A stretch of DNA of 30,536 bases, from assembly GCA_029259935.1 (NCBI GenBank), contig JAJDEH010000389.1, forward strand, positions 1 through 30,536, written 5' to 3'. Both the position numbers and the translations under genes were made by a program. Below the pieces are notes generated by a model. It was not told where the DNA came from and ran no database searches. It saw only the letters and a program-made list of their open reading frames with translations. The stretch is from Planctomycetota bacterium (GTDB lineage: Bacteria; Planctomycetota; Planctomycetia; Pirellulales; Pirellulaceae). Position 1 is the first letter of the stretch, and each line of letters opens with the position of its first letter. Shown piece by piece: positions 24,138-30,536 of the stretch.

Positions 24138-25022
24138 TCATTCCACGTTTTGGATCATTTCACGCATCCGCTCGATGGCCGCCTTGATATCGATCACATG
24201 CCGGGAAATCTCGGTGTTGTTGGCCTTGGAGCCAATGGTGTTCGCTTCTCGAAACATCTCCTGGGTCAGAAATTCTAGCTTTCTGCCGCTGCTTTCCTTC
24301 AGACTCATGATGGAATCGAACTGTTCCAGGTGGCTGCGCAGCCGGACGGTTTCCTCGGAAATGTCCGCCCGCTCGGCAAACACTCCCACTTCGCGAACCA
24401 AGTCCGCGTCGCTAACGTGGGCTTCATGTTCGGTGAGCCAGCCGTTGAGCCGCTCCTTGAGTCGTTCGCGATAGCCTTGGACGACTTGCGGCGCGAGCTT
24501 CTCGATTTGGTCCAACTCGCCGGCAATCAACTTGCAGTTCGACTGCAAGTCCTCCGCCATGGCGCGGCCTTCTTCAACTCGCATTTGCTCAAGGTTTTTC
24601 AAGGCATCGGCGAGGGCCTGTTTGATGATGGGCCAGTCGGTTTCGGCACTAGCCGAAAGTCCCGCGTTTTCATTGACCACGCCGGGTAACGTTAACAGGG
24701 CTTCCAGCGGAACTGCCTCCGCCATATGCAGTTTGTCATAGACCGCTTGCAACTGCTGCCGATAGATGCCCAGCACCTCACTGTTCAAGCGATAGTCGTC
24801 CGGCGTGGGCTGGCGATCCAACTTCAACGAGATTTGGGCCGTCCCGCGACGGACAAACTTGCGGACGATGGATTCGATTTGAGGTTCGAGCCACACCGCG
24901 CCGTCACCACCACGAATCGAAAGCTTAAAGTAGCGGCTGTTGATCGTGCGCACCTCCACGGCGACCGCCAAGCCATCTTGCTGACAACGAGCTTCTCCGT
25001 GGCCTGTCATGCTCAGGAGCAA
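24138..25022 (-). CDS. yicC: YicC family protein (putative endoribonuclease)
   Basis: The frame can be read from 25409, but the first 129 residues are the out-of-frame shadow of the SecG repeat. I place the start at a TTG (25022), 7 nt after an AAGGAG ribosome binding site, which gives M-LLSMTGHG, the family's usual beginning (MIxSMTGFG); the ATG at 25010 lies 19 nt from that site. The resulting 294 residues match the family length. The N-terminal YicC domain (SMTGHGEA, VEVRTINSRYFKL) and the C-terminal DUF1732 domain (RLRSHLEQF, SGRKLEFLTQEMFREANTIGSK spans 251-272 with key E256, Q259, E260, N264) are complete. YicC proteins are linked to RNA turnover. The secG stop lies only 4 nt upstream. 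Confidence 0.9.
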   Translation of the reverse strand: MLLSMTGHGEARCQQDGLAVAVEVRTINSRYFKLSIRGGDGAVWLEPQIESIVRKFVRRGTAQISLKLDRQPTPDDYRLNSEVLGIYRQQLQAVYDKLHMAEAVPLEALLTLPGVVNENAGLSASAETDWPIIKQALADALKNLEQMRVEEGRAMAEDLQSNCKLIAGELDQIEKLAPQVVQGYRERLKERLNGWLTEHEAHVSDADLVREVGVFAERADISEETVRLRSHLEQFDSIMSLKESSGRKLEFLTQEMFREANTIGSKANNTEISRHVIDIKAAIERMREMIQNVE

Positions 25023-25026
25023 GGTG

Positions 25027-25695
25027 TTACTCCTTCGAGGTTTCTTTGTCGTCGTTGCCCGCATCCTTGCTAGTTGGCGAATCGTCGCCCTCGCCGCTCT
25101 TGCCGTCCTTCGCCGAATCTTTGCCGTCGGCACCCTTTTTGTCAGTCTTGTCAGGTGTGCTTTTTCCTGTCCCCTCGACGCCCGAACCTTCAACTCCCGT
25201 TCCCTGGACTCCGCTTCCTTCGACACCTGTCCCTTCGACGCCGGTACTTTCAATTCCGGTACCTTCAACTCCCGTCCCTTCGATTGTCGAGCCCGCGGAT
25301 CCAGTGCCGATACCTGAAGTGCCGTCGCTTCCAGTGCCTTCGCTTCCAGTGCCTTCCGTTCCGGTTCCTTCAACACCGCCAATCGAAGCTCCCGCGCCTT
25401 GATTGCCACTTGTGACGGAGACTGGCACGGGTGGCGGATTCATGAGTTTGATGGCCAAGATCGACAACAGAATCCACACCGTTGCCACGCCGATCGTGAT
25501 ACGGGTAAACATGTCGCCCGCCTTGGTGCCGAATGCACTCTGGCCGCCCATGCCGCCGAGGGCCCCGGAAAGTCCGCCTCCCCGGCCCCGCTGGACCAGG
25601 ATCAGCAGGATCAGAAACAAGGACGTTAGAAACAGCGATGGAATGAAAAGGTAGTGCCAACCATTCGCCAGTAGTGGAGTAACCATAGGATTCAT
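25027..25695 (-). CDS. secG: SecG preprotein translocase subunit with long repeat tail
   Basis: This is the small membrane subunit of the SecYEG translocon. Two membrane helices (about 15-34 and 67-86) flank the conserved [20 protein letters not shown] loop (39-58, key residues G41, G47, G48, F55, G56). The family is usually 75-130 residues long; this protein has 222. The extra part is a low-complexity tail: residues 107-177 are a run of EGTGV-like pentapeptides ([15 protein letters not shown]), and about 45 Lys/Asp-rich residues follow. The tail should be periplasmic or cytoplasmic according to SecG topology and is probably disordered. An AAGGA ribosome binding site precedes the ATG. Confidence 0.92.
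   Translation of the reverse strand: MNPMVTPLLANGWHYLFIPSLFLTSLFLILLILVQRGRGGGLSGALGGMGGQSAFGTKAGDMFTRITIGVATVWILLSILAIKLMNPPPVPVSVTSGNQGAGASIGGVEGTGTEGTGSEGTGSDGTSGIGTGSAGSTIEGTGVEGTGIESTGVEGTGVEGSGVQGTGVEGSGVEGTGKSTPDKTDKKGADGKDSAKDGKSGEGDDSPTSKDAGNDDKETSKE
25165..25377 (-). repeat. 15-bp minisatellite inside secG
   Basis: About 14 imperfect copies of a 15-bp unit encode the Glu-Gly-Thr-Gly-x pentapeptide of the SecG tail. The unit is a multiple of three, so copy-number change keeps the frame. Copies in the 3' part ([10 protein letters not shown]) are more uniform than those near the membrane domain. Confidence 0.85.
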
Positions 25696-25728
25696 GGACC
25701 GAATTCCTTCTCGAATCGTCGTGATTCA

Positions 25729-26490
25729 TCAAATCGAGTTTGCGGCGTCAATAATCGCCAGAAAACTCTCTGCTTTAAGGGATGCGCCGCCAACGAGCGC
25801 GCCGTCTATATTGGTTTTCGCCAGCAACTCGCCGGCATTGTCTGGTTTTACGCTTCCGCCGTACTGAATTTGAACATTTGCCGCAATTTCAGGATTGTAT
25901 CGAGATTCCAGCAAACTGCGAAGATCTGAATGTACCTCTTCGGCCTGTTCGGGCGTGGCGACCTTGCCGGTGCCGATCGCCCACACCGGCTCGTAGGCAA
26001 TGACGATCCGGCTTGCTTGCTCCGGCGTCAGCCCGGCCAGCGAGCCCTCGAACTGCTGCTTAACAACGGCCCGAGTATTTCCTGCTTCGCGTTGTTCCAA
26101 CGTCTCTCCCACGCAGACAATGGGCGTCAGGCCGGTGGCCAATGCCGCCAGCACCTTTTGGCTAATTTCCGCGTCGGTCTCGCCCAGAACATGTCGCCGC
26201 TCGCTGTGACCGAGAATGACATAGGTGCAGCCGACATCTCGCAACATGTCGCCACTGACTTCGCCGGTGAATGCACCGCTCGGCTCGTGATACATGTTTT
26301 GAGCCCCCAACCGCACGGCGGAACTGCCCGTGGCCGCCGCGACGCTGTCCAGATAAACGAAGGGAGGGCAAACGGCCACGTCCACCTTGTCGTCGGAACC
26401 CACGCCACCAGCAATGGCCGTGGCAAGGGCGACCGATTCTTCGCGCGAAAGATTCATTTTCCAGTTGCCGGCGATAAAAAACTTTCTCAC
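25729..26490 (-). CDS. tpiA: Triosephosphate isomerase
   Basis: This glycolytic and gluconeogenic enzyme interconverts dihydroxyacetone phosphate and glyceraldehyde 3-phosphate. The 253-residue TIM barrel keeps N9 and K11 (GNWKMN), electrophile H95 (LGHSERR), catalytic base E167 ([11 protein letters not shown]) and the C-terminal phosphate loops ([16 protein letters not shown]). The start is GTG, overlapping the aroF stop as GTGA, with a GGGAG ribosome binding site inside the end of aroF, so translation of the two is probably coupled. secG follows after 33 nt. Confidence 0.96.
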   Translation of the reverse strand: MRKFFIAGNWKMNLSREESVALATAIAGGVGSDDKVDVAVCPPFVYLDSVAAATGSSAVRLGAQNMYHEPSGAFTGEVSGDMLRDVGCTYVILGHSERRHVLGETDAEISQKVLAALATGLTPIVCVGETLEQREAGNTRAVVKQQFEGSLAGLTPEQASRIVIAYEPVWAIGTGKVATPEQAEEVHSDLRSLLESRYNPEIAANVQIQYGGSVKPDNAGELLAKTNIDGALVGGASLKAESFLAIIDAANSI

Positions 26491-27524
26491 GACGCGGCTC
26501 CCGGCAGCGGAGAGAGTTGCTTATCAAACAGGGCGGCAAGCCGCTTGATCTGGTCCGCCACCTCGGCGAACTGCTCGGGCAACAACGCCTGCGCGCCGTC
26601 GGACTTGGCTTCCTCGGGACAATTGTGAACTTCAATATGGACGCCGTCGGCACCCGCCGCCACTCCGGCCAGACTGCAGGCTGGAATCAAGTCAGGTCGA
26701 CCGGTCGCATGACTTGGATCGACGATGATTGGCAGATGGGACAACTGCTTCACGACCGCCACCGCCGCCACGTCGAACAGATTTCGGGTCGCCGAGTCGA
26801 AACCTTTCACGCCGCGTTCACAAAGAACAACGTTGGTGTTTCCTTCCGACAGAATATATTCAGCACTCATCAGCAAATCCGTGATGGTGGCACTCATGCC
26901 GCGTTTTAGCAAAACGGGCGTTTGCGTTTTGCCGACTTCGGTCAGCAGCGTGAAGTTCTGCATGTTTCGCGCGCCGATTTGCAACATGTCGGCATACTTG
27001 ACGACCATTTCGACGCGGCGCGGATCCATGACTTCGGTCACCACCGGCATGCCGAACTCGTCGCCGGTGTCTCGCAGGATTTTCAGCCCTTCTTCTCCCT
27101 GCCCTTGAAACGAATAGGGACTGGTACGCGGTTTGAACGCGCCCCCACGAAAGATGTTCGCACCCGCCGCCTTGACATCGGCGGCAATCGCTCGCATGCG
27201 ATCTTTCCCCTCGACGGCACACGGACCGGCAATCAGCGCCAGATGCGGGCCGCCGATTTTTACGCCCGAAACGTCTATGATGCTCGGCTGGGGATGGGCC
27301 TCCAGGCTGGCGATTTTATAGGGCGGCAAGACGGGAATGACTTCCTGCACGCCGGGAATCGCCAACAATGGCTCGGCCCGCAACTTATCTTCGTCGCCAA
27401 TGATACCGACGATGGTGCGAAAGGTCCCGCGGCTGAGGTGGGCTTGCAATCCCAACGCTTCCACGCGCTGGATCACATGATCAATCTGTTCGTCCGTTGC
27501 GTTCGACCGCAGAATCAGGATCAC
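26487..27524 (-). CDS. aroF: 3-deoxy-7-phosphoheptulonate synthase (DAHP synthase)
   Basis: This enzyme makes the first committed intermediate of the shikimate pathway from phosphoenolpyruvate and erythrose 4-phosphate. I chose the GTG at 27524, which starts directly with the regulatory domain ([15 protein letters not shown] in translation); the frame stays open upstream but encodes low-complexity residues. The first 70 residues form the ferredoxin-like (ACT-like) regulatory domain found in the Thermotoga-type enzyme, and the TIM barrel follows with GPCAVEG (100-106), [14 protein letters not shown] (126-139), [16 protein letters not shown] and [10 protein letters not shown]. Its 345 residues fit that family. 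It is the first gene of the minus-strand run and overlaps tpiA by 4 nt. Confidence 0.94.
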   Translation of the reverse strand: MILILRSNATDEQIDHVIQRVEALGLQAHLSRGTFRTIVGIIGDEDKLRAEPLLAIPGVQEVIPVLPPYKIASLEAHPQPSIIDVSGVKIGGPHLALIAGPCAVEGKDRMRAIAADVKAAGANIFRGGAFKPRTSPYSFQGQGEEGLKILRDTGDEFGMPVVTEVMDPRRVEMVVKYADMLQIGARNMQNFTLLTEVGKTQTPVLLKRGMSATITDLLMSAEYILSEGNTNVVLCERGVKGFDSATRNLFDVAAVAVVKQLSHLPIIVDPSHATGRPDLIPACSLAGVAAGADGVHIEVHNCPEEAKSDGAQALLPEQFAEVADQIKRLAALFDKQLSPLPGAAS

Positions 27525-27928
27525 GGTTCCGGTCCCGGGGGGTGAGTGTGAAGTTAGAAGAATTGAGCAGTTTAGCACACTCGGCGGAACCGCGTCGAGG
27601 GCACAGAGACGCCGTTCGCGGCTGCGGGAATGAGGCATATTCAGCCGCAAATCGGTGGCACCTAGCACTAAGCAGGCCGGCCTTCGAGCAGGACCAGGCA
27701 CCTGTGAATTTACGGAGTTCGAGGGCCGAGCGTGAGTACCGCCCAGGTGTCAATCTCGAACAGCAATTCGTCGATCGCGGTTCAAGTCGATTGCAGTTAC
27801 GCGCAACTCACATTTCAACCGGCCAACCTTGTTCGTTCTGCTGAGCCTACCTAGACTGACAGTAGCCAACGTACGTCGTCGGTTTCCCAAATTTCAACAT
27901 CTTTTCGATCGCTCATTGAACCTGCCGT
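27525..27928. other. 404-nt divergent intergenic region
   Basis: The region separates the aroF-led operon from the TIR-NACHT gene and should hold promoters for both. No gene, terminator or RNA is recognised, and no -35/-10 pair is clear enough to annotate. Confidence 0.45.
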
Positions 27929-30536
27929 ATGCCTGGCCATCAGTGGTCTTATCGATTGAGTGGTGCGGAAAACGGGGCCGTGTTGGGGCCGATCAGTGAG
28001 AGGGCCCTCGTCCTGGAGATCGACGCGGGCCGGGTCAATCCCGATTTCGAGGTGGTGAGTTCTACCCGGACGGACGACCGATGGTACCGGCTGCCAAAGA
28101 TTCCGGCGCTGATGCGAGTCTGGAACCGGGGATTTGAGCAACGCCAGGCAACGTCAATCTTTTTGAGCTATGGTCGGCGAGACACCGGCGACTTGCCCCA
28201 GCGGCTGCAGGCCGAAATGGTCCGTCGCGGTTATCAAACGGTCTGGCGGGACGCCGACGAAATCACGGTTGGGGATGACTGGCGAGACGTGATCCGCCGC
28301 GGAATACGTGATACACAGGTCTTCGTCGCCATCTTGAGCCCCCAATCCGTGCGGCGCGGTGTCGATGCGGACAATGCGGCGGGCGACGACAGTGTCTGTC
28401 TTAACGAAATCGTTGAAGCAGTCCAACAACGAAAGCCGATCGTGCCGCTCAAAGCGGTCGCGTGCGACTCACCGTTTTCCATCGTCCATCTCGACTACGT
28501 GAATCTCATTGGGTGGCAGGACTCGGACGAGATTTACCGCGCCGGGGTTGAACGACTGATGGACGGCATCCAAGCGGCGGCGCGCGGTAAAAAACGGTAT
28601 CGCTCTTGGTTTCATAGTCTGAAGGGTTGGGATTTCACTTCGTACCTAGACGACAAACGAAGACACTTTTGCGGTCGCCAGTGGCTGTTCGACGAGATTG
28701 AGGATTGGCTGCATCGTGCCGAGAACGAACGAGTGCTGTTGATCACGGGAGATCCGGGCACGGGCAAGTCGGCGATCGTCGCGGAACTTGTTCATCAGAA
28801 TCCCGGCGGCCGGGTTCTTGCCTATCACTGCTGTCAGGCGGATACGCAAGATACACTGAATCCCGGTCGCATGGTGCGCAGTCTGGCGGCCATGATCGCC
28901 AGCAAGCTCGATGGCTACGCCGCGCAACTGGACGATCCTGATGTGCGAGACGCACTCACGGAAGCGCACTGCCAAGACGACCCCGCCAGCGCTTTCGAGC
29001 GGGGAATCCTCATCCCGCTGGCCGCGTTGCCCGATCCGGCCGGCCGCTGTTGTCTATTGATCGACGCGCTTGACGAGTCGCTGGCCTGGACAGGCAAACA
29101 GCCGATTGCCAGCCTGTTGTCGACGCATGCCAGCCGTTTGCCAGCTTGGCTGCGGATTGTGGCCACCACGCGCAAGGAAGGAACCATCCTGCATCGATTG
29201 GCCGCATTGCGAGCCAACGAACTCAGTTCGCAGGATCCCCGAAACTCCGCGGACGTCCAGGAATATATTGGCACCCGGCTGCGACACGCCAACTTGGCCC
29301 GACGCCTGCGCGAGAGCGGGCGTTCCGTCGACGATGTGTCGAGGATTCTTCAAAACAAGAGCCGTGGTCTCTTTTTGTATGTTCGCGAAGCGTTGGACGC
29401 GATTGAAACGGACACCTACGGATTCGACCGACTGGAGGAATTGCCGCCACGGCTCTTCGATCTGTACGAGCGGTTCTTTGACCGCCATTTTCCGAACGAC
29501 GAAGGCTTTGAACCGGCCAGGAAATTGCTGCAGGTGATTTGCGCCGCTCGGGAACCGCTGACGGAAGAGCAACTCGCCCGAGCGACCGGCTTTAATCGGG
29601 ACGACCAATTGGCCCCCTTGTTGCGCCGTCTGAATAGCCAACTCCCGCCACGCGTGGATCAAGACGGAATACGACGATATTCGGTGTTTCACAAATCGCT
29701 GGCCGACTGGCTTACGTCGCCGGAATTGCGCGGCCTAAGATACTACGTGAGTGCCAATCACGGACACCAACTGCTGGCCGATGCGTGCTGGCTTGAGTTG
29801 CAACAGCGCGGCCGCGAGACATCGAGCTATTCCGTTTCGCACTTGATCGAGCATCTTGTCAGCGCCGAGCGGCTGCGAGACGTATCGGCGGTGCTGACGA
29901 ACTTTCAGTATTTGGAGACGAAAACCCAAGCTGGCAAGTTAATCGGGCTCGTGGACGATTATTCTCAAGGACTGGCCCACATTCGAGGCCCGGAATCAGA
30001 ATGTCTACAAGCGATTCAAGGAGCCCTCTTGCTGTCGTTTCATGTATTGGCCGACGATCCAAACCAGCTTGCCAGCCAGCTTGTCGGACGATTGGGCAAC
30101 CACTCCCATGACGACGTACGCGCGTTCTTGTCGGCCATTGATCGAAGCACGACGATCTCCTGGCTGAGGCCGCTGACGTCGAATCTGACTTCGCCGGGCG
30201 GCGCTTTATTTTGCACGTTGTCGGGGCATAGCGGAGTGATTACCGCCGTAGCGATCAGCGACGACGGCCGCTGGGCCGTGACCGCGTCGACAGATCTCAC
30301 GGTACGATTTTGGAATCTGCAGTCGGGAGCCGAGTTGCTGACGATGACTGGGCATGAAGATCGAATTTTGGCGATTGCCATTTCGCCCGACGGGACGCGG
30401 GCAGTGACCGCTTCGCGAGATCGCACGGCGCGTGTGTGGAATCTGAAAGAAGGTAGCGAGCAGTTTACGCTAAGGCACGAGGCTGCCGTGGGCGCGGTTG
30501 CAATTTCCCGGGATGGGCGGCAGGCGATCACGGGCT
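27929..30536 (+). CDS. GYF_2-TIR-NACHT-WD40 NLR-like protein, 3' end outside window
   Basis: The frame opens at the ATG (an in-frame stop lies 12 nt upstream) and runs without a stop to the window edge, giving at least 869 residues. Residues 5-62 resemble the GYF_2 (DUF4339) module: W6, Y8, LGP (19-21), AGRV (33-36), W52. A TIR domain follows at about 76-215, with SIFLSYGRRD, VWRDADEI, VFVAILSP and a candidate NADase glutamate, E160, in CLNEIVEA. A NACHT/STAND NTPase then has the P-loop GDPGTGKS (274-281), Walker B LLIDALDE (D379-E383) and sensor-like VATTR. A helical region ending in FHKSLADWL (about 588) precedes WD40 repeats from about 763; two are complete and the third is cut. By family this is a sensor-triggered, NAD-depleting immune protein. 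The trigger is unknown. Confidence 0.9.
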   Translation, partial: MPGHQWSYRLSGAENGAVLGPISERALVLEIDAGRVNPDFEVVSSTRTDDRWYRLPKIPALMRVWNRGFEQRQATSIFLSYGRRDTGDLPQRLQAEMVRRGYQTVWRDADEITVGDDWRDVIRRGIRDTQVFVAILSPQSVRRGVDADNAAGDDSVCLNEIVEAVQQRKPIVPLKAVACDSPFSIVHLDYVNLIGWQDSDEIYRAGVERLMDGIQAAARGKKRYRSWFHSLKGWDFTSYLDDKRRHFCGRQWLFDEIEDWLHRAENERVLLITGDPGTGKSAIVAELVHQNPGGRVLAYHCCQADTQDTLNPGRMVRSLAAMIASKLDGYAAQLDDPDVRDALTEAHCQDDPASAFERGILIPLAALPDPAGRCCLLIDALDESLAWTGKQPIASLLSTHASRLPAWLRIVATTRKEGTILHRLAALRANELSSQDPRNSADVQEYIGTRLRHANLARRLRESGRSVDDVSRILQNKSRGLFLYVREALDAIETDTYGFDRLEELPPRLFDLYERFFDRHFPNDEGFEPARKLLQVICAAREPLTEEQLARATGFNRDDQLAPLLRRLNSQLPPRVDQDGIRRYSVFHKSLADWLTSPELRGLRYYVSANHGHQLLADACWLELQQRGRETSSYSVSHLIEHLVSAERLRDVSAVLTNFQYLETKTQAGKLIGLVDDYSQGLAHIRGPESECLQAIQGALLLSFHVLADDPNQLASQLVGRLGNHSHDDVRAFLSAIDRSTTISWLRPLTSNLTSPGGALFCTLSGHSGVITAVAISDDGRWAVTASTDLTVRFWNLQSGAELLTMTGHEDRILAIAISPDGTRAVTASRDRTARVWNLKEGSEQFTLRHEAAVGAVAISRDGRQAITG

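Noticed and set aside
25165..25377. Short regular repeats considered as a CRISPR array
   Set aside because: The 15-bp units are contiguous with no spacers and encode the in-frame tail of SecG.
25046..25402. Repetitive Pro/Ser/Thr frame on the plus strand resembling a wall protein
   Set aside because: It is the reverse-strand reading of the secG minisatellite, with no start signals.

Overview
The window looks like a chromosomal segment of a planctomycete, probably Pirellulales-like. This is inferred from gene content: a secreted formylglycine sulfatase, a ThuA-domain protein, a DUF1080-type secreted protein, an orphan alpha-CTD-like protein, many secreted or membrane proteins of unknown family, and a gmk-rpoZ-coaC-coaB cluster following aroF-tpiA-secG-yicC. 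No rRNA genes and no CRISPR array were seen.

Layout. (1) 1-2516 reads as the end of an integrated element: a small MerR/excisionase-type DNA-binding protein, a tyrosine recombinase and an unknown acidic protein, abutting the 3' end of tRNA-Arg(ACG) on the minus strand. (2) 3229-8165 holds a small acidic protein, a REC-PAS-SpoIIE phosphatase, and three unknown membrane or secreted proteins. (3) 8500-11967 holds an M3 oligoendopeptidase, an enolase-superfamily dehydratase and a short alpha-CTD-like protein. (4) 12268-12880 is a scar: the start of an IS3-type transposase OrfA is fused in frame to the tail of a PQQ beta-propeller gene that also carries a late nonsense codon. (5) 13081-21718 holds a sulfatase, a convergent fatty-acid desaturase/cyclopropane-synthase-like pair, a ThuA protein, a lipase-like lipoprotein, a DUF1080 protein and a 75-residue protein followed by a clear terminator. 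(6) 22023-27524 is a compact minus-strand housekeeping run: aroF, tpiA, secG, yicC, gmk, rpoZ, coaC, coaB. The aroF/tpiA junction is a 4-nt overlap, and most later gaps are below 40 nt. Two starts are non-ATG (aroF and tpiA use GTG) and yicC most likely starts at TTG.

(7) From 27929 to the window edge an open frame on the plus strand encodes the most interesting protein here: a GYF_2-like module, a TIR domain, a NACHT/STAND NTPase and the first WD40 repeats. It resembles the NLR-like proteins used in bacterial immunity. Its 3' end and any partner genes lie outside the window.
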